In this document: piece after piece, positions 13,701 to 26,300 of the stretch | Numbering within the stretch: the stretch's first letter is position 1 | How the letters are laid out: every line of letters begins with the position of its first letter | Assembly: GCA_037043235.1 (NCBI GenBank) | Contig: JAWRVZ010000239.1 | Coordinates: forward strand, 558,001-622,000 | Direction of reading: 5' to 3' | Origin: Rhodeus uyekii | Lineage: Eukaryota > Chordata > Actinopteri > Cypriniformes > Acheilognathidae | DNA: 64,000 nt | Program-made: the position numbers and the translations under genes | The notes under the pieces: model-generated | Databases searched by the model: none | Told to the model about the DNA's origin: nothing | What the model saw: only the letters and a program-made list of their open reading frames with translations

Positions 13701-16700
13701 GGGATGGTGGTGGGGGGGAGAGAGGAGTCTATGAGGGGAGTGGGATGGTGGGGGGGTAAGAGGAGAGTATGTGAGGGGAGTGGGATGGTGGTGGGGGTAA
13801 GAGGAGAGTCTATGAGGGGGTTGGGATGGTGGTGGGGGAGAGAGGAGTCTATGAGGGGAGTGGGATGGTGGGGGGGGGAGGAGTCTATGAGGGGAGTGGG
13901 ATGATGGGGAGGGGAGGAGTCTATGAGGGGAGTGGGATGGTAAGAGGAGAGTCTATGAGGGGAGTGGGATGGTGGGGTGTGAGAGGAGAGTCTATGAGGG
14001 GAGTGGGATGGTGGTGGGGGGGTAAGAGGAGAGTCTATGAGGGGAGTGGGATGGTGGTGGGGGAGAGAGGAGTCTATGAGGGGAGTGGGATGGTGGGGGG
14101 TGAGAGGAGAGTCTATGAGGGGAGTGGGATGGTGGTGGGGGGGTAAGAGGAGAGTCTATGAGGGGAGTGGTCTGAGGGGAGTGGGATGGTGGTGGGGGGG
14201 TAAGAGGAGAGTCTGTGAGGGGAGTGGGATGGTGGTGGGGGTGGGAGGAGAGTCTATGAGGGGAGTGGGATGGTGGTGGGGGAGAGAGGAGAGTCTGTGA
14301 GGGGAGTGGGATGGTGGTAGGGGGGTGAGAGGAGTCTATGAGGGGAGTTGGATGGTGGGGGGGAGAGGAGTCTATGAGGGGAGTGGGCTGGTTAGAGGGG
14401 AGTCTGTGAGGGGAGTGGGCTGGTGGGGGGGTAAGAGGAGTCTATGAGGGTGGTAGGATGGTGGTATAGGGGGAGAGAGGAGAGTCTGTGAGGGGAGTGG
14501 GATGGTGGTGGGGTGGGAGGAGAGTCTGTGAGGGGAGTGGGATGGTGGTGGGGGGCAGGGTGGTGAGAGGAGTCTATGAGGGGAGTGGGATGGTGGGGGG
14601 GGGGGGAGTCTATGAGGGGAGTGGGATGGTGGGGGGTGAGAGGAGAGTCTGGATGGGAGTGGGATGGTGGTGGGGGTGGGAGGAGAGTCTATGAGGGGAG
14701 TGGGATGGTGGTGGGGGAGAGAGGAGAGTCTGTGAGGGGAGTGGGATGGTGGTGGGGGGGAAAGGAGTCTGTGAGGGGAGTGGGAAGGTGGGGGGGAGAG
14801 GAGTCTATGAGGGGAGTGGGCTGGTGGGGGGGTTAGAGGGGAGTCTGTGAGGGGAGTGGGAGGGTAAGAGGAGTCTATGAGGGTGGTAGGATGGTGGTGG
14901 GGGGCAGGGGGTGAGAGGAGTCTATGAGGGGAGTGGGATGGTGGGGGGGAGGAGTCTATGAGCGGAATGGGATGGTGGGGGGGTGAGAGGAGAGTCTGGA
15001 TGGGAGTGGGATGGTGGTGGGGGGGAGAGAGGAGTCTATGAGGGGAGTGGGATGTTGGGGGGGTAAGAGGAGAGTCTGTGAGGGGAGTGGGATGGTGGTG
15101 GGGGGGAGAGGAGTCTGTAAGGGGAGTGGGATGGTGGGGGTGGGGGTGAGAGAGGAGTGGGGTCAGCAAGGGTTAGAGTTCAGTAAAGAGACAGCTCTGG
15201 GGAAGAAACTGTTCTTTAGTCTGCTGGTTCTGGTCCGGAGGCACCTGAAACGCCTGCCGGAGGGAAGGAGGGAGAACAGTCTGTGGGCTGGGTGAGAGGA
15301 GTCCTTAAGGATGCTGCGAGCTCGACGCAGACAGCGTTTCCTCTGGACGTGCTCGATGGCAGGAAGTGGAGACCCTGTGATGCGTTGGGCAGTTTTCACC
15401 ACCCGCTGCAGTGCCTTGCGCTCTGCGACAGAACAGCACCCATACCACACTGTGACACAGTTCGTCAGGATGCTTTCTATTGGGCAGCGGTAGAAGTTCA
15501 CCAGGATAGCCGAGGAGAGCTGATTCTTCCTCAGTGTCCTCAGGAAGAAGAGGCGCTGGTGAGCCTTCTTGACCAGGCTGGAGGTGTTGGTTGTCCAGGT
15601 CATGTCAGCCGAGATGTGGATCCCCAGGAACTTGAAGCTGGAAACACGCTCAACGGCCATTCCATTGATGTGGATGGTGTCGTGTGTGCCTCTTGACTCT
15701 TTCCTGAAGTCCACGATGAGCTCCTTCGTTTTGGTGGTGTTGAGGAGCAGGTTATTTTCGTTGGCCCTGTGGTACACCAGTGTTAAGTGTGATGGATGTG
15801 GAGCAGGTGGATCCAGATCGGACATTCTGGGGTCTGTTGGTCAGGAAGTCCAGAATCCAGTTGCAGAGTGAGGTTTTGATGCCCAAGTCTTCAAGTTTGA
15901 CTATTAACTTGGTCGGGATGATAGTGTTGAATGCTGAGCTGATGTCAACAAACAGCATCCGTGCATAAGAGTTCTTATTGTCCAGGTGTGTGAGCACAGA
16001 GTGCAGTGCCATGGCAACAGCATCCTCTGTGCTCCTATTGCTGCGGTAAGCAAACTGATGTGAGTCCAATGTGGGTGGTATAGAGTCTTTTAGGTGTTCC
16101 AGGACCAGCCGCTCAAAGCACTTCATGATGATGGGTGTGAGTGCTACAGGGCGGTAGTCGTTAGGGCACCTCGGACTAGAGTGTTTTGGCACTGGCACAA
16201 TGGAGGTGCATTTGAAGCATGTTGGTACAGCTGCTTGGGCAAGAGACAGGTTGAAAATGTCTGTAAAAACCCCAGCGAGCTGCTCCGCACATGCCCTGAG
16301 GACACGTCCAGGGATGTTGTCTGGTCCAGCAGCCTTGTACGTGCTGATCCGGCTCAGTGCCTTGCAGACATCAGTGGATAAGAGGGTGATTGGAGGGTGA
16401 TCAGCTGAGGGTTTGAGCTTGGTTGCAGTTTCTCTGTTGTCTCTTTCAAAGCGAGCATAAAAGTCATTTAGCTCATTCAGGAAGTTGACATCAGTGGCTG
16501 CAGGGGTGGAGTGGGTGGGTTTGTAGTCACTGATGGCCTGGATGCCCTGCCACATGCGTCGAGGGTCAGAGTTGGAAAAGTGTCCCTCTATCTTCAGCTT
16601 GTAGCAGTGCTTGGCCTTTTTGATGCCCCTCTTCAGATTTGCTCTGGATGTGCTGTAGGCTTGTGTATCTCCTGATCTGAAGGCAGTATTGCGTGTCTTC

Positions 16701-19700
16701 AACAGGAGTCGCACTTCCCTGTTCATCCATGGCTTCTGATTTGGGTATGTGGTAATCTGTTTCTGGGTTGTAACACTGTCAATGGTGGTATTAATATAAT
16801 CCAATACAGAGGAGGTGTAGCAGTCAATGTCTGTGTGAGCACCACTGGTGGCTTGGGAAGCAAACATACTCCAGTCTGTGTGTAGAAACCTTTCCTGGAG
16901 TGTGAAATCTACCCCCGCAGGCCACACCTTGATGGTCTTCACTGATGGCTTCACACGGTTGATGAGGGGTGAATATTTGGGAGTGAGGAACAAAGAGATG
17001 TGGTCTGATTGTCCCAGGTGGGGGAGAGGTGTCGCCACGTAGGCCCCAGCCATGTTTGTGTAGACATGGTCTAAGGTTTTGTTTCCTCTGGTGTGACAGG
17101 AAACATTCTGATGAAATTTGGGTAGCACAGTCTTTAAGTTAGAGTGATTAAAATCACCCGCAACAATAAACGCCGCTTCCGGGTGAAGAGTCTGTTGTTT
17201 ACTGATGGCTGCATAAAGTTCTTTCATAGCAATCTTGGCATCAGCATCCGGGGGAACATAAGCTGCAGTTATAATGGTGGAAGTGAACTCGCGCGGCAGA
17301 TAGAACGGTCTACATTTAACCATGAGAAACTCTAGGTTAGCTGAACAATGGCTCCCAACAACAGCAGAGTTTGTGCACCAAGCTTTGTTAATGTAGATAC
17401 ACAATCCGCCTCCCCTTGTCTTACCGGATCCATCTATTGTTCTGTCCGCGCGGAGCGTGTGATGTCCCGTGAGCTCAATAGTGGAGTCTGGTATTCCGCT
17501 ATTTAACCACGTCTCCGTGAAGATAAGGACGTTACAGTTCAGAAGTCTTTTGCTGTGTGTCATGTTGAGTCGAATCTCATCCATTTTGTTCACTAGCGAT
17601 CGGACATCGGCAAGGAAGATACTGGGTAGAGAGAGCCGGTGTGGTGTTAGCTTTAACCGAGCACTAAGTCCTCCACGCTTGCCTCGCCTTTGTTTACGAT
17701 CTCGACGCCGCCTGCGAGCACTTCCGCCCGGCCGGGAAGAATGCGCTGCCTCGGGCGTCCTGGCGATCTCAGGAAGGAGTCGAAGGTTGTCCATAAAACC
17801 GTCGGAAATTTGCAAACCAATATCCAAAAGCTCACTTCGGGTGTACGATGTAAAGGCACAACTGTTCTGCACAAACAGACCCGAGATAAGCAAGAGTAAT
17901 ACTGCAAAATTGCAGAAACTGGAGAGACCCCGAGCCTCGCGATGTACTCGCGCCGCCATCTTAGGTCACCTAGGTTAAGTTTACTAATAGATAACCTTTC
18001 AGTTCTAAAAACCTGAGGTAACTTTCAGGGTATGAAAGTAGCCATAGCAACTAAACCTGCCCTGGAGCAGGTAGCAATGTTTATTTTACTCATTTTATTA
18101 ATTAGCATCAAACAAACAATAGAATTCTTGTTCACAATAATAAAAAAAGATTGATGATATGATAAAAAAATATTGCACAACTGCCTCGCAGGATAATATA
18201 CACTTAGAATGTATGTCATCATTAAATAAAAGCAGAAGAAACAAGTATGACCAAAGCCACTGGAAAGCAAGCCTGCAACCTTTAGCCCAAAAATTGTAAA
18301 GGCCAATACTAACGCTGTGGCGGTACATAGGGAACATTTGGTACATTTGGCGGTACATAGGGAAGAAGACAGGAGGCTGTTTTTTTATTTCAACGGTTTT
18401 TACTCTAAACAATACCATTGTTGGGAATCATGATAAAAGTTTATTTTATATGAGAAGGGAAAGTCACAACAGGTAGGACTCATTTATGGCATTATCATAT
18501 TATCGTAGTGTATCATATCTTGTCTAAAGTAAAAAATATATATGTTTTCTTTCTTTGGCTTTAAGGTTTTACCAGTTATAATAAGACTTAAAATGCATTG
18601 ACTGTTATAACTGTTTAAATGCATATGAAGCTTATATTATGTATTTTAATTAAGAGACAAGAGAAAATTAATAACTTATATAAATACTGTGTTATATTGT
18701 ATGTTGTTTAATGTAGTGTTCTTTCTATCGCTGCAAGGTTAGACTTTTTTATTTATAACTGCTGTATGCCTAATGATGATGATAATATGCTTTTTTAATG
18801 AATGAACACATGAATACCTCACATGATCTAAGTTAGCCGTAAAGCTTTTCCAAATGTAAGAGATATAGACCCTCTCATCTCTCTATGATAAAATAATCTA
18901 TAGCTATGTCACGCTTCTTTTTAAGGCACTGGTATTTTTTTTAATTAACATAACAGTATATACAACAGTATATAGAGATGTACAGAAAAAAAATTACTTG
19001 AAATGTTATAATATATACATTTATCAAAATTATTCGACTTAATATTTTTACTGGAGTGTTAAATTGCAGAGCTCAAACAAACATCTCCATGCTGGTATGC
19101 TAGATATTTTTCTTATGCATTACTAAATACGTTTTGTTGTGTGTTTTGTTATGGTGAGGAAATCACTTAATGGTTCGAGAGTGAGACTGTTTAAAACCAA
19201 AGTTTGCGGGTTCGATTCTCAATACTGGCAGGAAGTTACTGAGATATCTCACAAACATAACTTTTAAGCATAATTTTGATAAGTTAAATTTTAGCCTCTG
19301 ACATAAATCCAGTCAGCCACGCAGTCACCCTAAAGTAATAAATCCCATAAACGTATATAAAATCAATAATTTAGGAGTGTACAAATTTGGATTGAAAGGT
19401 GGAAGTGGAGAATCACTTTTTCCCCCTAAGAGCAGCTGCTTTGACCTTAGCTACAAATGACTTGTGATTTGGTGGTGGAAATGACATTTTGTTTGCATAT
19501 AATGACCAGTGATCAGTAGGCACATTTATCTTGATGATTTTTAAATGTGTATACATAAAGAAGTTTGGTTTAGTTTATTTTTCCCATCCTCTTGCTGTAC
19601 ATTATTGCTGACAGTGAAGACATGATAAATGTGTTTCTGTTCTCATGTAGACATGTACAGGTTGGAGTTGGTTGGAGGTCTGGGCGCCATCATGCTGTTA

Positions 19701-22700
19701 TTAGGGATCTTCACAGCCATCTATAAGTGCTATAATGTGGAGATCATGCTGTGCTACCGGCGACACTTCGGCAGCGATGAGGCAGATGATGGTACGTGGT
19801 ATTAGTAATAACATTACTTCTTTTATTTTTTTTATACCTCTGAATAGCTTCATTGTACTGAACATTAATGGCTCGTTCTCCCTACACACAAACCTAAAAT
19901 ATATGTAACAAACAGTTAGCTATACACTGAAAGTATCTACTGTATCTACTGAAAGTAAAAGCAGAAAGATTCTTCATAGATAGCAGCTTACACTTACTCA
20001 AACTACTTACAACACAAGTAAAACAATTCAGTCATTTTACAGAATTAAGTGCAGCCAATGACACAGTTAACACAGATAACACAATGGCAGATAACACAGC
20101 AGGTCAAGGGCCACGGGAGTGAGGTGCAATAATGTAACTTGACCTATACTAAAACAGAGCAGAGCATAGAGAGCATTTCTGTTTGTGTTCCAACATTTCA
20201 CCTTTCACCAAACATTGGGAGCAAAGGGAGGAGCGATTAATCCTCAGTGTTTTGGAATGGAACCAGACATTATACATGATTTTGTGCTTGCAGGTAGGGT
20301 AGTGATAGTGATTGGCTTATATGGGTGTTCAGGATCCACATATTTAACCACACGTAGTTATTGGAATATGTTTAGCTTCTGTATTTATCTGCTGCAACAC
20401 AAATCATGTTTTATATGCTGATTTGTCGTTTGTATTAGTAATGTATTAGCTGGTAAAAGATGCATGCACAATAAAATGTGCATGCACTTTAAAAGTCAGG
20501 TTTGCAGTTTTATGTTTCATGTTTGGAGGTTATTCAAGGTTTTAAAGGTATGTTTGGACAATGAATTACCTAATTTAATATAATCATGTAACGGCAAAGG
20601 TGGTATAGACATATTAGTCACTGCAACACTTGAAAAAAGTATTGTTTAATCAACTACCAATTACTGCCTAGTAATGCAATTCAATTATTTTATCAAAACA
20701 CATTGAAAAGGTTTAAAATCCAAGCTGATCTCAAAAGAAAAGAAAATGTAGCAATTTTCATTAATCGTGAAGCTGCTCCCCTAAACCTAAACCTTGGTAG
20801 AGTGAGAGCAGGTCATACAAATTAGATCGTACTAATTTTGTTAGGGTTCTGTCACATTCGCTCTTGTCTTTTCTTGGTGTTGTGGCAGAGCTCTGACACT
20901 ACCGTAATGTCTTGTCTTTTGTGTGAGCTTTGAGTTTGAAGATCGCCCGAGCCGTGCACTTTTTGTCCACATTTTTCTTGTGTGTGGGGCGTGTTGTTCG
21001 ATCCCAATTCTTGTCCTGTTCTGTTTTGTGTTTCGGGGTTCGGACACCAACGAGACGAGTGTTCGCTCATGCGCTCTATGGATTGTGAGTGCATGCAGTT
21101 TCGACATCACTCAGGCTGTGCGCACTATTGTTCGCGCGAGTTGTTGTGCGAACACGCATAAGCTGCATGTCCCCATGAAACAAGACATGACATGAAAGCA
21201 TGCGGCCAATGTAAACATGAACCACATGCTTTCATGTCATGTCTTTTTTCATGGGGACACGCAGCTTTTGCACATTCGCATTGGCCGTGCGTTCGCATTG
21301 GTCGCGTGTTCGTGTCGTATCATTGTGTAACCTGCCCGTCTTATTTCCTTGTTATTGTTTGATTTGCCCCACCTGTTCTCCATCTATTACCTGCCTTGTG
21401 TGTTCACTGTTCATTCCCCTCGTGTTTGCTGTCCTGTGCTGCTTCGTTTTGTGAAGTCTGAGAAATGTTGCTCGTCGAATCCTGTCCTGTTATTCCGGCC
21501 CAGTCCATTCAGTTAGTTAAAGGTATCCAGTTGGTCTTGTCTTGTTTTCCCCCTCTGGGTTGTTTTTGTTTGAGTTTTTGTTTGAGTCTTTGTTTTTATA
21601 ATAAAGAAAGCTTTTCTCCCATCGCATGAGTCCTCGCATCTTACCTTCTACAGACCTGACAAATTTATACCAGTTTTTCACCAATTTTACAAAACTGTAA
21701 AATAGTTACAAATTGTCATGAGACTGTTGTTCAAAACACATGTGAAATATACTTTGCTCATTGTACTTACCATTTAAAAACAATATTTTATTTATATATA
21801 TATATTTTTTATTATTCTCTGAATTAAAAAGGCTAATGAGCTTTTTGCACTACTAACTTAGTTTTCTCTGAATCAAGTTGCCTAATGCCCTTGATTTCTC
21901 TGTTCACTGTGCCAGTGTTGCAGAAATTTACTTTTAAAGTAATTCATTGTAATAGACTGCTCAATATTCACAAACGCTGCTTACATTTTTCCGGGGTAAT
22001 CTCATCCAGCGACTTCACTTACGTATAGTGTATGAAAGTGAACTAGCGGCAGAACTCTTTCCTGACTTTTTGCCAAAAAAATAAAGCAATTATTTATATA
22101 TATATACAGTGGAGTTCACTTATCTCGAGTCACGGTTAACCTGCCAATCCTATTATGTCGACGTTTTTGAAGTGGAACCGCCAAACTCCCTAATTTGTCT
22201 CAGTTTTTTCGATTCTTTAATGTCGATTCGTTAATGTCGCCGAAATCTAATATCTCAAGCACAAAAGAGGGACAAAATTGTCACTTCACATGGTTATTTC
22301 GTGAATAATTTGTGTACCTAGTTCACAAGGCATTGCCTTGCACGTGGATCGCGGTCCTCTCACGGTTCACTCCCTGTCGTTGATCTTGTCTGAGTGATAA
22401 CACGCTGTAGCATCCCGCACGTTTTTTGTGATTTTGTGAGCAATCTTTGTGTTTGCATTGTTTGAGAATATAATTAAAGGTTTGTATCAATAATCAAAGG
22501 TGGTTTTTATTGTTGTGGTTTTACATATGCCTTTTTTGTTAGCAAACATATACACAGTAGGCCTACAGTGTGTGTAAATTTTTTTTTGATGAATGCCGAT
22601 CGCTTCATCAAACAAATTGCGGCAACACTGTTGTGTAAAAAGACACCAACAACTCGAGCATGTACATTTTCATTTAATAACTCACATCATGTACATCAAT

Positions 22701-23276
22701 AAATTTTAATTTTTCTTTCTTGCGAGGGTTGTTGTCTTTGGCGCTCTGACAGTTGACAGCTGGTGCTTCGCTTCCACTATCACTCTGACAGCTGCCACTG
22801 ATAGGCTGTCTGACCTGTCAATCATGCAAGAAGACGTGATTGGCTGTGCTGCCATGAGGGCGGGCTCTTCTCATCTCATCGACACCTTCTTAAAGGGACG
22901 AGCCGCTGCACAGTGCGGCTGCCTTTTTTTCTTCTGATTCTGACTTGTGTTTATTTTTTTATTGTGTGAATTTTGCTCACAAGCACTGTGTACCAAGCCT
23001 GAACAGTTATGGATAATTGAAGTCATGTGAGCAACATTTGAAATTCGAAATGTGATCTTACACAAAAAAGTTCATCAATCTATGGGCGTGGGTTATACCA
23101 ACGATTTTTTACATAAAATCCAAACCCCGCTGGCTATATGAGCGTGCAGATTATCTGCTTCTGCGGGTTATATGTGGGAAAATATATGTTAATATATGTA
23201 ATATGGGTTATCTCTCTGAACGGTTATCTCGCTGCTTTTTTGCAACCCCCGAGGCTGTCAACATAACCAAACTCCA

Positions 23277-23342
<66 letters not shown>

Positions 23343-26300
23343 ATAAACACTGGAAACAGACACAAATTTCCACACAAATTTTAAACCCTTGGCTATTCCT
23401 CAGTGCATTCACACCCTTCACAACAATACAGAAAAACAGCATAATATAAATGTATTAAAATAATATTTAGTAGAGAAATTGTGGATGGAATAATTTGCAT
23501 TTATTAACATGTAGGTATGTTAAACATGGAAATGTAAATTAATTATCTCCACTTCAATAATGGAAACATTTACATATAAATAACTCATAAAGTTTTAAAC
23601 ATTTCCTGTACAACACTGATATGTATATTGTTATAAACTCTCCCAGTGTAGGGTTGGGAGAGAGTAACAGAACGTAGTGAGACGTAACACGGAGTACTTG
23701 CTTCAGTCCTCTGTGCCAGACACGGGAGCCAACAACTTGAAGCAAATTAAAGTCATTTATTTATTTGAAAGAAACATGGAAGCTATAACACTTAAGGAGA
23801 TGGTCCAGCCAAAAAAACAAAAAACAAATAAAAGGTGTAATACCTTCCAGTAGGGGAACTAAATTACCTAAATTAACTAAATTATAAGATTCCCTCCACT
23901 CCTTAACTAACCAATGAACAGGGATGGACGTCTTACCAAAGAAAAAAAAAAGCACCTCTCCTTACAGTTTCCCATAAAAAGAATTAGATGAATGCATTTA
24001 CTTTTAATACCGAACACAAATAAATTAAAGAAAACAAACAAACAAAAAACGACTTGTACAAATTGTGTTATCAAGATGGTGCTGGTGTGCAATGCGGAGG
24101 CATGAGGCGACAAGGAATACAACTGAAGTACTTTATTATCAAAAACAAAAAACTCTGAACTGAAACGGCACCTTAGTGCAAACACAGAGAAACTAAGAAC
24201 GGGGAACATGAGGAGACATCCACACACACGGAACTGAATCTCAAACAACGTCAACAAGAGACAAAGACATGGTAACACAGGAGGGCAATAGCAAGCACAC
24301 ATTAAGGAGAAGTTCATTAGGACAAATCACATTAAGTGATTAACAAGACAGGTGAAACAATGGCACGGAAAAAAAACATGGACAGGACCCAGAAGTGGAA
24401 CACGATGAGACTGTGACAGAACGTCCCCTCCCACAAGGGTTACACCTTGCGTAAGGGAGGGGGAACAGGAGGAGGACAAGACCATGGTATAGTTTCACTA
24501 TTCTTGTCTAATCTGTTCTCCTACTCTTGAACTCCTAAACTTGTATCTGTTGCATAAACAAGCATCGGTTAAAAGAAATACAATATAAGTAAACTCGCTA
24601 ACTAGGTAGATAAAAACAAATGACGGATATGAATGGTCAGAAACTGGGGTTGAACTAGATTTGCTAGTTGCATATAACACAAGAATCATCACCCTTAAAG
24701 TGATGATGTAATTCGAAACTACTTTGCTGTTAGGAGAGACAGCTGACTGCCTCACAATTAACATTGTTCATAGTATTCTCATAGGGGAAACTCTTCTAAA
24801 CAGCGATATTAAAAATATCTTCTGAGCTGTCTCCATAGTTAACCAATAACGAAAAAGGCTTCTAGCCAGCCTGATGAACCGAGTTGGCTGGAATTAAACA
24901 TGGAAGTGATCGTGCATACAGTCTATATTGAGTTACTCTCTAAACAAAAGTACCGGTATCACATTTTTTATGAAAAGTTGTGCGTTGCTTTATTTTTGTG
25001 TTACTTTTTCTTATTTGTGCTTGCTTATTTGTTTTCGTAATTTTTTTTGCCAAATGTAAAAGCTCTTTCATGCCAAAAAATAAATGCATAAGCCTCATAA
25101 TGAAGAAAATGCAAATTCATGTATGTACAGTAGAAGGTTTAGTTCAAATATTTCAGCTGTGCTGCCATTCTGGGCCACAGAAGAATTTGGAACCAGGAGA
25201 AGAAAAGTTCAATACTTTTACTTCAGCAATAATGGAAAATAAAAATACAAAACAAATGTGATTTTATCTAAAGTCATTTTTGCTTATTGGTGTGGTTGAA
25301 TTAGATTATCGAAGGATAGCAGCAAAGATAGTTGTTAATAAAGTGCAATTAAAACTGATGTTTTCATCTTATGTTTTAAGAAGTATTTTTTATTTATTTT
25401 AAATTAAAATATACTGTATTTTGGGTTGGTAGAATCTGGTAAAACCCGCGGGTTATATGCGGGAAAATACGTAAGGTTTAATATAGTAATTACATATAAT
25501 TTAAGAAAAACGTAATTACTTGAGATTTTTTCAGTGTACAACTATCTGTTCCTTTCAGACAACAAGGAATATGACGCGTACCTCTCTTACACCAAAGTGG
25601 ACTTGGAGTCAGTGGGGCGAGAGATGAGTGAGGAGGAGCTGTTTGCTCTGGAGATCTTACCTGATGTTTTGGAGAAGCACTACGGATATAAACTCTTCAT
25701 TCCACACCGGGACCTCATACCAAGCAGCAGTAAGAACAACCCCCTGCTATTTCACATCCCTTCATCCTCTCCCTTCATCTATTGATCCTTTTCCCTTTCA
25801 ATTCATGAGTGCAAATTCGAATTTAATTGGCTACACGACTGACATGGCCTTGCACACAAGCCTGCTGTAGACATGCACAGTTTTATGGAAGTGTTAATGC
25901 CTTGTTACTGCAGCTCTACATTCGTCATCTAATCAATTATTGGGTACTGGAAAGATGTGTAAGGGATAATGTCATGAAATAAACACTGATAGGTGCCCCT
26001 GTGGGCTGTACCACAAAGTGAGTTGAACAAATTCAGGGTTCCAGGATTGGTTTGCTTTGACCAACCCCTCATTATAAACTTTTGTCAACTCAAACCGGTT
26101 CCTGAGTTTGTGATTAGTCCACATGCACAGAGAAGTATGACTTTTGCAGAACACAGAGAGTCATGTTTATTGAGTGTCGTCCAGGTCAACAGTGTGTAAC
26201 TGACTGCTCATCAACGAATCCAGGTTTCCCCAGTAGATGTGCTCTGTTAATTTTCCTTAATCAAAATAATTTTTGCAAAATAATTTCTTTGCTCTGATGA

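Larger units (their letters stand above)
12989..17978 (-). mobile_element. LINE retrotransposon (L2/CR1/Rex-type Jockey superfamily), nearly full length, with internal RT deletion
   Basis: The element reads leftwards. 5' end near 17978, ORF at 17959-15752, displaced 3' ORF part at 15825-15163, minisatellite-bearing 3' region, a conserved tail at about 13015-13100, and a terminal ATTAG pentamer run at 12989-13017. Microsatellite-like 3' tails are typical of L2/CR1-type LINEs. Open reading over more than 700 codons suggests a recent copy. The deletion of the RT catalytic block makes it unable to move itself. Confidence 0.82.

Noticed and set aside
13611..15169. Long open frames on both strands in the minisatellite (Gly/Met/Val-rich on +, Ser/His/Pro-rich on -).
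   Set aside because: They come from the repeat unit lacking stops; composition is low complexity and there is no splice or start context.
17469..17978. 169-codon + frame overlapping the LINE ORF.
   Set aside because: Antisense shadow of the LINE endonuclease frame.
19194..19210. B-box-like GGGTTCGATTC as a tRNA gene.
   Set aside because: No cloverleaf can be drawn; better explained as a SINE fragment.
23224..23442. Open frame rich in Ile and Tyr on the minus strand.
   Set aside because: It reads through the TA microsatellite; not a gene.
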